From assembly GCA_020634035.1 (NCBI GenBank), contig JACKCM010000001.1:1-64000 (forward strand): a DNA stretch of 64,000 nucleotides, read 5' to 3'. Made by a program: the position numbers and the translations under genes. Below, piece by piece: positions 26,116 through 35,933 of the stretch (position 1 is the stretch's first letter; the number at the start of each line of letters is the position of its first letter). The notes beneath the pieces were generated by a model that was not told the origin of the DNA, ran no database searches, and saw only the letters and a program-made list of their open reading frames with translations. This DNA is from Candidatus Obscuribacterales bacterium. GTDB lineage: Bacteria > Cyanobacteriota > Vampirovibrionia > Obscuribacterales > Obscuribacteraceae.

Positions 26116-27861
26116 CTACTGTTCCAATTCGAATAGATTTGAAGACTGAACATTCTTGAGACCGTATTTCAACTGAATATGCTCTATTTCGTAATTGTTC
26201 AAACCTTTGCAATCAGCCAGCTCGACATGGGTATTCTTCAGATCTTTCAAAAAAATAAAATCATCGGCATCAAGATCGGACATAAACTTGAAACGAATTA
26301 CTTTCAATTGCTTTGCTCGAGAAAGTGCTTGCATATGCGCCCTGGTAAACGGCATTTTCTGAAACTCCAAAATCTCCATATTAGGCATACCGGTAATCTG
26401 TTTAAGTACTGCCACCGGCAAATCGCACTTTAAAAACTGAATCTGACCAAAACGCTTAATTTTTGAAAGTTTCTTCAACGCCCCCGGACTGATAGTCGTC
26501 TCAGCCAGCCGCAATTTGCGAAACTTGGGGAACTGAGACATATAATCGACCAGCTTTTCGTCAACAGGGAAACTATTGATGTTGAAAGTATCGGCCTCGG
26601 GCTTTTCTTTTAAAATTGTCTCTTTTTCGGTCTCTGTAGTGCCAGGAGAGAGAGAAACCCAGGAGGAAAGGACTACTTTAGGATTGCTGAAAAGCTTATC
26701 TTCAGCCTTGAAATTAGCCATCACATGACCGAGATCATGCATTTTTTCTCGCTTCTGCTTTTTGATTCTGACCTTAGCAGCTTTTATCCTCTTACTGTTG
26801 CTCACTTTAGGAGTCAAAGTGTACCAGGTACCCACCAGAAAAATGGCTGTCAAAACCAGCACAGAAGATATCACCAGAGGCGCCGGCAGCTTCGGGCGCT
26901 CCGAATCAACAGTAGAAGCTTCGTCATTTGAATCTTCCTCTTCGAGTTGTTTCAGACGCTCGGCTTCATTTATAAGTGCGGCACATCCGGCAATCTCCTG
27001 AGCAAATTCAGCCATAGTACCGTAGCGATCAGCAGGAGACTTCGCCAGTGCCCGTTCAACCGCCGCAGCAAGATATTCAGGCACGCCTAAGAGTCCGTCC
27101 GGATCTATCGACGGCACCGGATCGAACATGTGCTGTGCGATGGTCTCGAGCGCTGTCCGCCCCAGATATGGTGGCTTACCAGATAGCAACTCGAAGGCCA
27201 CACAACCAAGAGAATAGATGTCGCTCCTTCTATCCAACACCTCTCCTGACGCCTGCTCCGGACTCATACAGCGGGGGCTGCCCACAATCTGACCGGTTCT
27301 GGTAAGCGTCTCTTCAGGGCTTACCAGATCCACAACTTTTGCCACGCCAAAATCGAGGATATGGGCACGATATCCCTCTCCAACTCTCGAGATAATGATG
27401 TTCGAAGGCTTCAAATCTCTGTGCAATACCTGCTGGTTGTGCGCATGTTCCATGCCGATGCAAATCTGCTCGATTATTGAAATAGCGTCTTTCATTGGCA
27501 AGCGACCTTCCCTGGCCAATAAATCTTCGAGGGTTCCCCCTTTCATGTGCTCCATAACCAGGAAGGGCTGGTCATCGTTGAAAACACCAAAATCAAGCAC
27601 CTGAACAATGGCAGGATGCTTCAGCTTGCTTGCCGCTCTAGCCTCCATTTGAAATCGCTTCCAGTAGTCCTGGGGAATATTCGTTCCAAACAGAATTTTG
27701 ATGGCGACTGTGCGATCAAGAACAGAATCATGCGCACTGTAGACTCTGCCCATGCCACCCTGACCCAGTTTTTCTATAACTGTATAGCGGCCGGCTATTG
27801 AGGTCGGCTCAGCTAGCCCGGTTCGCTCAATGGATAAAGGAGTAATTTCGGATTCGCCCAT
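26116..27861 (-). CDS. Ser/Thr kinase with membrane helix and extracytoplasmic LRR-like tail
   Basis: A 581-residue receptor-type kinase. Glycine loop GQGGMGRV (33-40), Lys55 in AIKIL, HRD 147-149, DFG 170-172 and SPE close the activation segment. A charged juxtamembrane linker leads to a membrane helix at about 330-349, and residues 430-575 are irregular leucine-rich repeats (RKLRLAETTISPGALKKL). The kinase would be cytoplasmic and the repeats outside. The second LRR kinase at 43828-45678 has the same plan. It is divergent from a TonB-C-like gene. Confidence 0.9.
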   Translation of the reverse strand: MGESEITPLSIERTGLAEPTSIAGRYTVIEKLGQGGMGRVYSAHDSVLDRTVAIKILFGTNIPQDYWKRFQMEARAASKLKHPAIVQVLDFGVFNDDQPFLVMEHMKGGTLEDLLAREGRLPMKDAISIIEQICIGMEHAHNQQVLHRDLKPSNIIISRVGEGYRAHILDFGVAKVVDLVSPEETLTRTGQIVGSPRCMSPEQASGEVLDRRSDIYSLGCVAFELLSGKPPYLGRTALETIAQHMFDPVPSIDPDGLLGVPEYLAAAVERALAKSPADRYGTMAEFAQEIAGCAALINEAERLKQLEEEDSNDEASTVDSERPKLPAPLVISSVLVLTAIFLVGTWYTLTPKVSNSKRIKAAKVRIKKQKREKMHDLGHVMANFKAEDKLFSNPKVVLSSWVSLSPGTTETEKETILKEKPEADTFNINSFPVDEKLVDYMSQFPKFRKLRLAETTISPGALKKLSKIKRFGQIQFLKCDLPVAVLKQITGMPNMEILEFQKMPFTRAHMQALSRAKQLKVIRFKFMSDLDADDFIFLKDLKNTHVELADCKGLNNYEIEHIQLKYGLKNVQSSNLFELEQ

Positions 27862-28060
27862 AGAAACAATTTTTCTTGCTATTCAGTGCTCTCTGCCAGT
27901 TCTTTGTACCCTTTCTAAACAGTTCCCCCTAATGCCGGCTGGTCCGAAGTATTAATTTAAGGGTTTTACCTATGTACAGGCAGGAAGCCGAATGGCACAA
28001 TCGAAATAGAGCAGATATCCCACTATCTCTAGAGTCCCGCAGGTTATCCAAAGAAAGAAC

Positions 28061-28621
28061 ATGAAATTACGCAGGATCTTCCTGGGCGCTATCTGCGCCC
28101 TGACACTCAGTCACAGTTTATTCGCATCAGTCAAACCGGCTCAAGCAGCCAGGGCGACAAAGAACAAGCAATCTTCTCAGTCCAGCTTATGCGGACCGAA
28201 GCATCCTGCGATGGCACCATATCTTTCAAATCTCAAAATGAACATCGCCTCGAACTGGCGTCCTCCGAGCCTTAATAAGAGCAGCTGGGGAGTTGTCTAT
28301 TTCGAACTCGATCATTCCGGTGCGCTGAAAAAGCCGGTCAGCATCGTGAAATCCGGCAGCATCGGAAGCGTCGACAGATCGGTGGTGGCGAGCATAAACA
28401 ATGCCGCTCCTTTCGGCACTCTTCCAGGAGGCAAAAAACGGGTCGGTTTCCGCCTTGCTTTCCATTATTATCCGGACAATCAAGCGGCGGACCTGACAAA
28501 TCAGCAGTATCAAGCGCTAGTAAACTGCCTTGAAAGCCTGAAAGCGGAGAGCGCAGACGAAAGCGGTCCAGAAGTTTATTCTACAGTCTGTACTTTTATC
28601 GCCCCGAGAGCAGGCAAATAA
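28061..28621 (+). CDS. Exported TonB C-terminal-like protein
   Basis: A 186-residue protein with signal peptide (AICALTLSHSLFASVKPAQA). Residues 60-145 fit the TonB/TolA C-terminal fold: LKMNIASNWRPP, VVYFELDHSGALKKPVSIVKSG, the helix VDRSVVASINNAAPFGTLP and a final strand. Typical TonB has an N-terminal anchor, a long Pro-rich spacer and ExbBD partners; none is seen here. It may act as a free periplasmic domain. A similar fold is encoded at 47187-47648. It is divergent from an LRR kinase. Confidence 0.75.
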   Translation: MKLRRIFLGAICALTLSHSLFASVKPAQAARATKNKQSSQSSLCGPKHPAMAPYLSNLKMNIASNWRPPSLNKSSWGVVYFELDHSGALKKPVSIVKSGSIGSVDRSVVASINNAAPFGTLPGGKKRVGFRLAFHYYPDNQAADLTNQQYQALVNCLESLKAESADESGPEVYSTVCTFIAPRAGK

Positions 28622-28653
28622 GAGCATTCCTGGCTCTGCAGTACAGCAGCGAA

Positions 28654-29424
28654 TCAGTCTTCTTTTTCTATCTCTATCTCAAGCAATCGAGCCATAAAAA
28701 GACTCTGGTCGATCACCTGATTCGGCGCCATAATCACGCCTTTTAAATCCGAAGCACCAATTCTGGCTCCTTCCAGATTACAATCGACAAAACGCGCTCC
28801 TTTCAGCCGACTGCCGAAGAACTGGACTCCATCTAGTTTGCAATCTTCGAAAAGGCAACCGGCAAGATCGGCCTCACGGAAATCGCTGTCGGTCAGGTCA
28901 CAACTTTTAAATCCTACCGAAATCATCTCTGCATTAAAGAAGCTCGCTATGTCGATTCGACAGGCTTCGAAGAAGACTCCATCGAATTTAGCGCCAGAAA
29001 AATTGGCACCGGTCAGGCGGACTCCTTTGAAATGACAGCGCCGAACTCTGGCTTCTACAGCTTGCAGATTGGCAAAATCACAGGTATCAAATGCGATGTC
29101 ACGCAGCGCCCCTTCCTCCAGGGTCGAACTGGCCAGATTGACATGATCAAAAACCGAATTTTCTACAGTCAAATGCCGAACTGAGATTGGTCCGGCGACC
29201 AATTTCTCGAGCAGAATTCTGTCATAAGAATCCTCGTCCAGGGGCTCGAATCCTTCAAGTCTCTCCAGTTCGTCCAGATTGCCTGTTTGCGGAGGTGTAA
29301 ACTTGAACTTTTGAATTTTCTGGATCTTCTGACTTCTGGCAGATTTCCGAAAGTCTTGCCCCAAAACAATTTCCTCCTCTCTCACAGAATTCGATAACTG
29401 CGTCTGTCCGAGCCTTAAAAGCAT
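28654..29424 (-). CDS. Pentapeptide-repeat protein
   Basis: About 256 residues. From about residue 95 the sequence follows the A(D/N)LxX pentapeptide rule: FSGAKFDG, DLTDSDFREADLAGCLFEDC, SRLKGARFVDCNLEGARIG. This makes a right-handed four-sided beta helix. The first 80 residues are charged and helical. No signal peptide is visible. Pentapeptide proteins can mimic DNA or act as scaffolds; the role here is unknown. The start is uncertain: ATG at 29424 is used, with a TTG at 29466 extending the frame; neither has a good ribosome site. Confidence 0.78.
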   Translation of the reverse strand: MLLRLGQTQLSNSVREEEIVLGQDFRKSARSQKIQKIQKFKFTPPQTGNLDELERLEGFEPLDEDSYDRILLEKLVAGPISVRHLTVENSVFDHVNLASSTLEEGALRDIAFDTCDFANLQAVEARVRRCHFKGVRLTGANFSGAKFDGVFFEACRIDIASFFNAEMISVGFKSCDLTDSDFREADLAGCLFEDCKLDGVQFFGSRLKGARFVDCNLEGARIGASDLKGVIMAPNQVIDQSLFMARLLEIEIEKED

Positions 29425-29507
29425 CCCATACTTGTGTGCGAATAAGGACGATTTTACTGGGTACAATATATTAGAGTAAGAAACTTCTGTACAAGGTCCT
29501 CGTAAAC

Positions 29508-29903
29508 ATGAACTTTCATCTTGGTGATTCGAATTTCTCTTCGGCTAGCGACCAGGCGGATCCCGGGGACAATCAAGAAAGAGTAGCGGCAGAAGCATTT
29601 CTCTCCGAACTTTCTAAATCGACAACCGCAGGGGACAAAGGCTCGAAAGTGCCGTCGGACGATGTCGGCAGTGCTCGCCTGACTGATTATCTTGGCGATC
29701 AGGAGAGATCCAAATCCAATCTCGCTTTCTCTTTTGTCACCGGAGACGGCAATGGTACAGAACTGAAACTGGCAGCTCGTATCGGCGCCGGTAATATTTC
29801 CCATAGAAATACCGAATCCAGCGCTGCCGGAGACCCCAACAATTTCTACAAACAGGGCGGCGGTGCTCGATTCTCTTTCCAACTTCACCGGACCGAAGCT
29901 TAG
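29508..29903 (+). CDS. Hydrophilic hypothetical protein
   Basis: A 131-residue product rich in Ser, Gly and Asp, with no membrane segment or known motif. The end (GGGARFSFQLHRTEA) may be a short strand. It occupies the space between two minus-strand genes exactly, and its TAG directly abuts the stop of the next gene. AAGGTCC lies about 10 bp before the ATG. An opposite frame of similar length is less protein-like. The function is unknown. Confidence 0.5.
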   Translation: MNFHLGDSNFSSASDQADPGDNQERVAAEAFLSELSKSTTAGDKGSKVPSDDVGSARLTDYLGDQERSKSNLAFSFVTGDGNGTELKLAARIGAGNISHRNTESSAAGDPNNFYKQGGGARFSFQLHRTEA

Positions 29904-30626
29904 TTAATCTGGATCTCTCGGTATCTGAATACCCCGGGCCCTTATCTCGGCGGTGCTCATAACCTGGCGAGCGCGAATCTCTGCTTCTGCTCGTATCGCA
30001 TTGGCCTGACTGGTGGTAATACCGAGACGAACCTCACCGGTGCGAGAATTTTGAATAAACTGATTGGTGTTTCGGGCAACATCATGAATCTGCCTCTCGG
30101 CTTCAGCCCGTATAGCAGCCGCTTCACGACGACCTTCTTCAAGAATCGCCTCTTTCCTGGCTTTGAGCTCTTTTATCTTCTTGCGAAGGTGCTCATTACG
30201 ATCCTCTGCCAGCCGTTCCTCTACCGACTTCTCTTTCTCTTTCGCCTCGACTTTCGGCTCAACAGCCAGGCTGGCAGCGTCTCTGGCCCCGGTCTCCTGG
30301 TCTATCGCCTTGATAGCCGCCTGACAGCGCTTACAAGTCTCAAAATCCGGCATATTCTTAATGCATTCATCATAAGATTCACGAGCCTCGGGCTTCATTC
30401 CCAGCTTCATGTACGTGTTGGCCAGATGATAGTGTGATTGCCAGTGAGCAGGGTCCTTCTTGCTGGTGTACTCCAGACACTTTCGGGCATAGTCGTATTG
30501 ACCTGCGGCATAGTATTGCCGGCCCCTTTTAAAATACTCAGGCTCAGACTCGCTACCCTTGGCCCGAGCAATGTTACAGGGCAGAGCGGCCAGCAAAGCC
30601 AGCGACAGTACAATCAGCTTCTTCAT
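29904..30626 (-). CDS. Exported TPR protein with coiled-coil tail
   Basis: A 240-residue protein. Signal peptide MKKLIVLSLALLAALPCNIARA, two TPRs at about 30-95 (EYFKRGRQYYAAGQYDYARKC, AHWQSHYHLANTYMKLG), then a long charged helix (KEKSVEERLAEDRNEHLRKK) with heptad spacing and an Ala/Glu/Arg-rich end. It is likely a periplasmic structural protein. The start at the signal-peptide Met is preferred over an upstream frame to 30704. Confidence 0.75.
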   Translation of the reverse strand: MKKLIVLSLALLAALPCNIARAKGSESEPEYFKRGRQYYAAGQYDYARKCLEYTSKKDPAHWQSHYHLANTYMKLGMKPEARESYDECIKNMPDFETCKRCQAAIKAIDQETGARDAASLAVEPKVEAKEKEKSVEERLAEDRNEHLRKKIKELKARKEAILEEGRREAAAIRAEAERQIHDVARNTNQFIQNSRTGEVRLGITTSQANAIRAEAEIRARQVMSTAEIRARGIQIPRDPD

Positions 30627-30916
30627 ATTAAACTCAGGCTCCGGTAGCTTCGAAACAAAAATGCTTAGAATATAAATTCTGACTGCATCCGAACCACCTG
30701 TCAACTCAACAACAGCACAGCAGAGCTAGTCCTCGCTTGCAGTTCTCCGATCAGCCAAGACCAACCGGCACCACTGGCGGTATCACCGGCCGCCGACACA
30801 TCTGTCTGTCGAATTATTAATTGTGCAGAATCAGAATTTCTCAGTTTATCCTGATCTTTGACATATCCCTAACAGAACCAGGGATTGCGGACTCGCGTCA
30901 TGATAAAAAAAACCTA

Positions 30917-30945
30917 TTGACATCCAGGTGGCACCGGTTCAGAAT
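30917..30945 (+). promoter_or_regulatory. Sigma70-type promoter of the MshEN-like repeat gene
   Basis: A perfect -35 TTGACA (30917-30922) and a -10-like CAGAAT (30940-30945) are spaced 17 bp apart, ending 37 bp before the chosen ATG. Confidence 0.55.
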
Positions 30946-30982
30946 AAGGTTTTCTTCCCAGGACCACCTTAGTAAACAATCG

Positions 30983-32218
30983 ATGAGAATGAACCAGGAC
31001 AACTGCTGTATTGGCCAGCTAGTCACAGAACTCGGCTGGATACCGGTCTCAAAATTAGAGGATCTGGCAACGATTGCCGAAGAGAGCAATCAACCCCTGG
31101 GCAGGATTCTGCTTCAACACTCTTATATTTCACCCGAAGAGCTGCGCAACCTGATTGAGGCCCAGGCACTGCTGAGAGACCAGCATATCAGTCTGCCCTA
31201 CGCCAAAAGAGCTCTGGCATTCAGCTCCTGGTACAGGGTATCTCTGGAGAACGCTCTGCCCTGGGTTGTCCCCGGAGACAACATCGCCCGGGTAGATTAT
31301 TCAAAACGCCTGGGACAGCTTCTGGTGGCTTCGGGCTGTGTCGACCGGACGACCCTGGAAAACAACCTGGACGTCAGTAGAAGGGTCGGGGTGAGACTGG
31401 GCGAATTACTGAAAGACCGTGCCCAGGTCTCAGAAAATATGCTCTCGGCTTCGCTAGAATCCCAGAAGCTGCTGCGCTATGGTCTTATCTCAGAGTATCA
31501 AGCGATCGCCGGACTGCAGCGCATTAATAGAGGTCTGATTCGCTATCGCGCTCCCAGCCAGAAGCTTATTGTGCCTCTCGGACAATTGCTGGTCAATTCG
31601 GGCATCCTAAGCCGCAAGAATGTGGACGACGCCCTCGAAGTATCCAGAATCAACGGCAAACCCCTGGGCGAAGTGCTGAAGATATTCGCCTTGTTAGGGG
31701 ACGGAATGCTAGACTCGGCTCTGCATTTGCAACGCCTCCTGCATACAGGAAGCATTAAATTCGCCGGCGCCAGCCAGGCTCTCAATCATATCTATCTGAA
31801 CAATGTCACCGTTCAAGAAGCCCTGAATACCGTCAACACGCTGTCGGCAGAAAGTCCAAGCCTGAGCCCTGCCGAGTTTCTCTTGCTTACCGATGTCTTG
31901 CCGGAAAAATGGCTACAGCTCGAGTTCATCGCCAACAGCGGTTTGCCCCAAAGAAATCAACAGAGCCGACTGGCGGAGCAGGTGGGCAACGACCTGACCC
32001 GGGCAAGTGTGCGCCTTACCTACTTGATGAAACACTCCGTACTATCGATAGAGCAAGCTCTGATCGTACTGCATATGAGCACCCTCACCGGTCTGGATAT
32101 CGACGCCTTTCTAGAGAAAGTCGGCTGGGTGAATCAGAACACCTTCGAGAGCATCGGCAACGGCGAGCACCACAAAAAACAGAGCAGAAACGCTGTTCTT
32201 TGTGAAGCAGCGGCCTGA
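30983..32218 (+). CDS. MshEN-like tandem repeat protein, four units
   Basis: A 411-residue soluble protein made of units of about 90 residues (roughly 9-95, 108-190, 197-285 and a worn unit 296-385). Each has a first half like the GspE/MshE N-terminal (MshEN) motif, e.g. RLGQLLVASGCVDRTTLENN and PLGQLLVNSGILSRKNVDDA, followed by a second (R/P)LGE half and then a helical part (SASLESQKLLRYGLIS). MshEN domains bind cyclic di-GMP in some ATPases, but no ATPase is attached here. A TTGACA promoter fits the start at 30983. Two relatives are at 32499 and 35934. Confidence 0.72.
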   Translation: MRMNQDNCCIGQLVTELGWIPVSKLEDLATIAEESNQPLGRILLQHSYISPEELRNLIEAQALLRDQHISLPYAKRALAFSSWYRVSLENALPWVVPGDNIARVDYSKRLGQLLVASGCVDRTTLENNLDVSRRVGVRLGELLKDRAQVSENMLSASLESQKLLRYGLISEYQAIAGLQRINRGLIRYRAPSQKLIVPLGQLLVNSGILSRKNVDDALEVSRINGKPLGEVLKIFALLGDGMLDSALHLQRLLHTGSIKFAGASQALNHIYLNNVTVQEALNTVNTLSAESPSLSPAEFLLLTDVLPEKWLQLEFIANSGLPQRNQQSRLAEQVGNDLTRASVRLTYLMKHSVLSIEQALIVLHMSTLTGLDIDAFLEKVGWVNQNTFESIGNGEHHKKQSRNAVLCEAAA

Positions 32219-32498
32219 TTTTATACGCGACATTTAGTGGTGCGTATATGCCACCATTATCGGCTCCGTATATCGCAGACTTTATACCCAGATCTGCAAT
32301 CCCACTTTCAAGGGACAATCTGAACAACTGTGAAGCCATTCCATACCTATTTCAAGTGATTTCCAATAAAACAGTTCTGTAAACGTGATAAGGATGATAG
32401 TACGTGGTTAGATATTTATAGCGGGGCCTTGCCCGCTCAAACACTCCTCCGCCTTGAACCACACATAGCTACCGGAGTTGTCTACTGGAGGCCTGGAT

Positions 32499-33716
32499 AT
32501 GCAAACAAAATCCGAAGCGGATCAAGTCTTATTGAGCCTCTGGGAAGGCAGCGGCTTGGTCAGTAAAGACGACCTGGCCGACTATAAATGCATCTCGAAG
32601 GACCTGCAGATTTCAGTCACCCAGGCTATCAAAAGCTCCGGTCTGGTTACCGATTTTGGCCTGGCCCTTTCGAATGAAGCCCAGTGCCAGGTTCTTGCCC
32701 AGGAGATAACACCGGACCTTGCCATTCGCGCCTTGCGCATCGCCGTCCAGGGAAGAATGAGCTTTCCGGCCGCTGTCGACCAAGCCAGGAAACTTCATCA
32801 AAAAACCCAGGTAGTTGTATCCGCCACCAACCTCCTCACCGAGTTGATGCTGGAATCAGGGATGCTCACCAAAGATGCCCTTGGACCCCTTCTGGTTCTA
32901 TCTCACGAATCCTCAGTGATGATCGGTCAGGTCATGACCCTGAACAAAGTAATCTCTTCTGAAAACCTGCTTTCTGTGCTCAACGCCATACTGATGATTC
33001 GTGAAGAGGCGATCAGCAAAGAGACCGCCATCAAGGGTCTGAAACATGCCTACCGCCAGGACATTAGCCTGGAGCAAGCCCTCTTCGAACTAGGTCTTTT
33101 CGTCCATCCCGACTCGAAAACGACCAGAATCGGCGAACTCTTCGTCATGGCTGATTTGATGAGCAAAGCCGCCCTTGCCGAATGTTTAGAGATCGAGCTG
33201 TTCAAAGAAAAACAATTCGGACAAATTTTGCTCGAAAGAGGTCTTGCCACCACAGAACAACTGCACTGTGCCGTCAGCCTGCTCTCATCTATCTCCAACG
33301 AAGAGTTGCTGCCTTATCAAGCAGCCGTTGCTCTGCGCGAGGTGGTGCAAGAGGACAAGAACATCTATGCCTGCCTGGCAGAGTTGAAAGCCTCACAAGA
33401 AAACTCCGACTCCAGACTGGGTGATCTTCTTGTCGACTCGGGCATGTGCCAGAAGGACAACATAGAGAGCGCTCTGAGCAATCAATCTAATAGCGCCGTC
33501 AAAGTGGGTAGCCTGCTGCTCAAGTCAAAAATCCTCAGTGAAGCGATGCTCTACAAAGCGCTTCGACTGCAGACCGCCCTGCGTCTTGGCTATGTCTCCC
33601 GGACCAATGCGGTCAAGCTCTTGAAAGAATGCTTCGAAAGCGACAGCAGTCTCGAATCGCTCAGTGAGCACTCATCAATCTACATCCCCTCCAGAATGCA
33701 GTGGACCTGGGTCTAG
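32499..33716 (+). CDS. MshEN-like tandem repeat protein, second gene
   Basis: A 405-residue protein with four units at about 10-98, 112-200, 210-300 and 306-392. Clear lines are TRIGELFVMADLMSKAALAE and SRLGDLLVDSGMCQKDNIES, each with the helical second half (MLYKALRLQTALRLGYVS). No signal peptide, membrane helix or P-loop. GGAGG lies 7 bp before the ATG at 32499, so the in-frame TTG upstream is not used. It is probably regulated like its neighbour, though 280 bp separate the two. Function unknown; ligand binding or scaffold is inference. Confidence 0.72.
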   Translation: MQTKSEADQVLLSLWEGSGLVSKDDLADYKCISKDLQISVTQAIKSSGLVTDFGLALSNEAQCQVLAQEITPDLAIRALRIAVQGRMSFPAAVDQARKLHQKTQVVVSATNLLTELMLESGMLTKDALGPLLVLSHESSVMIGQVMTLNKVISSENLLSVLNAILMIREEAISKETAIKGLKHAYRQDISLEQALFELGLFVHPDSKTTRIGELFVMADLMSKAALAECLEIELFKEKQFGQILLERGLATTEQLHCAVSLLSSISNEELLPYQAAVALREVVQEDKNIYACLAELKASQENSDSRLGDLLVDSGMCQKDNIESALSNQSNSAVKVGSLLLKSKILSEAMLYKALRLQTALRLGYVSRTNAVKLLKECFESDSSLESLSEHSSIYIPSRMQWTWV

Positions 33717-33736
33717 AGCCTTTTAAAATGGCTCTA
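33714..33736. terminator. Hairpin between convergent genes
   Basis: TAGAGCC (33714-33720) pairs with GGCTCTA (33730-33736) around TTTTAAAAT. The first arm includes the stop codon of the plus gene and the second abuts the stop of uup. No outer T-tract, so function as a terminator is uncertain. Confidence 0.35.
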
Positions 33737-35578
33737 TCAAGCCTCTACCGAGGCTTTCTCTTCAAGCGTCTGCCAGCGTTCGTAGAGCTGCTCCAACTCT
33801 AGCTTCATGCTTCCTTCTTCCTGCATGAGAGCCTCCAGCTTGCCGAAATCAGAGGCATATTCAGGAGAGGCCATTCGCTCTTGCAGCTCAGCCAGAGCGC
33901 CTTCCGCCTGCTCTATTTTGAGAGGCAGCTCTTTTAAAGCACGCTTCTCCGGCGCTGTCAGCCCGGCCCTCTCCCGACCCTTTCTCGATCCTCCGGATGT
34001 CTTTTCCTGACGACTCTGCTTTTCTGCTTTTGCTGCCTTCTTCCTTCGGTCTTCATAAAAAGCGAGCACCGTTTCACATTGAGAGAAATCAGCACAATAG
34101 GCATAGTCCCCATCGCCACTGAGGACAAGAATTTCATCAGAGACCGTATCCAGCATCATCCGGTCGTGCGAAACCAGCACCACCGCCCCGGGAAATTCAG
34201 AGATACAGTCTTCGAGAGTCTCGAGGGTTTCGATATCGAGGTCGTTTGTAGGTTCGTCTAATATAAGCAGATCCGCCACCTGCAACATCAGATTGGCGAT
34301 TAGAATTCTCGATTGTTCGCCGCCAGAAAGATAGCTGATCGGCATATTCAGCTGTTCGTCTTTAAATGCGAATTTCCGCGCCCAGGTCGCCACATGGACT
34401 TTGCTGCCAGAATAAATGACATAGTCGCCATCATGATTGAAAGAATCTCTGAGGGTTTTATCGAGATCAAGACTGGAGCGGTCTTGCTCGAACCAGACCA
34501 CCTTAAGCTCGTCAGCCCGCTTCAGTTTGCCGCCGTCAGGCGAAAGCTCACCTATTAAAAGCTTCAATAAAGTGGTCTTACCAGAGCCATTGCGCCCGAC
34601 CAGGCCAAGCCTTGTACCCGGTGTGATCAAACAGTCGAAATCCTTCAACAACTTCCTTTCGCCGAAGCTCTTCGATATGGACTCTGCCACTATCAGCTCT
34701 TTGGTGCGACGACTGGAAGCCTGAAAGCCTGCATCGATGGCAGTACGGCTTCTGTTTCGCTGCTTGGTAGCGTCCAGCTCTTCCATGAGCCGACCCGCTT
34801 CTTCTATGCGTGCTACGGATTTAGTCGAGCGCGCCCTCGCCCCCCTCGACAGCCAGGCTATCTCCCTCCGCACTTTGCTTGCCAGGGACTTCTCCAGATT
34901 TTTCTGCTCCGAGAGCTTCTCTTCTTTGAGAGTGAGAAATGTCTGATAGTCGCCTGAGACATTTAGATAGCCCTGGGGATAAGCCGGATTGAGCTCGATA
35001 ACCCGGTTCGAGACATTCTGTAGAAATGCCCTATCGTGGCTGATTAAGATAAACGAAAAGCGCGCGCTCTGAAGATACTCTTCCAACCAGAAGATACTCT
35101 CGAGATCAAGATGGTTGGTGGGTTCATCTAACAACAGCAGATCAGGAGCGGTGGACAATCCTGCAGCCAGAGCCAGCTTCTTACGCCAACCGCCGGAAAG
35201 AGCGCCCACTTTCTGGCTGCGGTCCGGAAATTTGAACAGCTTCAAACAAGAATCTATAGAAGCCGCCCGCTCATGATCTTCGAACTGAACTGCCGATGCC
35301 GCCTCACTGACGATCTCTTCGACGGTTTTCTCAGCATCGAAGCGGTCTTCTTGAGGGACATAAGCGGTTCTCAGATTACGCCGAGAGACAACTTCTCCCC
35401 CATCGCCATCGGGCTCTACTAAACCAGCGATGATTTTGAGCAGACTTGATTTACCGGAGCCATTCGGTCCAATAAGACCTATCCTGTCGCCTTCTTCCAC
35501 ACCGAAAGTGAGGTCGGTGAAGACCGGTCTTGAGCTGTAACTCTTTGAAAGAGACTGGCAGTTGGTGAGGATCGCCAT
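33737..35578 (-). CDS. uup: ABC-F ATPase, Uup-like
   Basis: A 613-residue soluble protein with two ABC domains: first Walker A GPNGSGKSS, signature LSGGWRKKL, Walker B LLLLDEPTNHLD; second GRNGSGKTT, LSGGEQSRI, LLILDEPTNDLD. There are no membrane segments, as in ABC-F translation factors. The C-terminal 80 residues after a basic linker (SRQEKTSGGSRKGRE) form a coiled coil (KIEQAEGALAELQERM), the Uup hallmark. Such proteins act on stalled ribosomes or branched DNA. It interrupts the repeat-protein cluster on the other strand. Confidence 0.92.
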   Translation of the reverse strand: MAILTNCQSLSKSYSSRPVFTDLTFGVEEGDRIGLIGPNGSGKSSLLKIIAGLVEPDGDGGEVVSRRNLRTAYVPQEDRFDAEKTVEEIVSEAASAVQFEDHERAASIDSCLKLFKFPDRSQKVGALSGGWRKKLALAAGLSTAPDLLLLDEPTNHLDLESIFWLEEYLQSARFSFILISHDRAFLQNVSNRVIELNPAYPQGYLNVSGDYQTFLTLKEEKLSEQKNLEKSLASKVRREIAWLSRGARARSTKSVARIEEAGRLMEELDATKQRNRSRTAIDAGFQASSRRTKELIVAESISKSFGERKLLKDFDCLITPGTRLGLVGRNGSGKTTLLKLLIGELSPDGGKLKRADELKVVWFEQDRSSLDLDKTLRDSFNHDGDYVIYSGSKVHVATWARKFAFKDEQLNMPISYLSGGEQSRILIANLMLQVADLLILDEPTNDLDIETLETLEDCISEFPGAVVLVSHDRMMLDTVSDEILVLSGDGDYAYCADFSQCETVLAFYEDRRKKAAKAEKQSRQEKTSGGSRKGRERAGLTAPEKRALKELPLKIEQAEGALAELQERMASPEYASDFGKLEALMQEEGSMKLELEQLYERWQTLEEKASVEA

Positions 35579-35933
35579 GAGATTCCGAATTTGTTTGCAA
35601 TCGATTGAACTAAAGCATTATAGAGGGTAACTCGAATGCGTGGGGCTATCTCACACCGCACACCCCCCTTATGGCTGAGGTTTAAACCGAATTCAGTAAT
35701 AATTGAACAACCTGGAAACAAAGTTTACACCGGTGGGTGATGCCGTATAGCCGCAGTTATGGGACGATCGTATTTGGGCAATCACTAAAATACCACCTCT
35801 TTCTGGCAAGGGCATCAACTCTCTCTGTTAGCGGCATTGAAGTCTCAAAAATACGGTAAGACTCAGCCCGCCCTTATGACCAAGTCAAATCAAATTGAAC
35901 ACCCCATAGAGTATGTGGGAGGAAGGATCTTAA
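35579..35933. other. Divergent intergenic region with a -10 box
   Basis: No gene is visible in these 355 bp. On the minus strand TATAAT (complement of 35617-35622) lies 39 bp before the uup start; the -35 is not clear. On the plus side GGAGGAAGGA is the ribosome site of the next gene. Confidence 0.4.
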
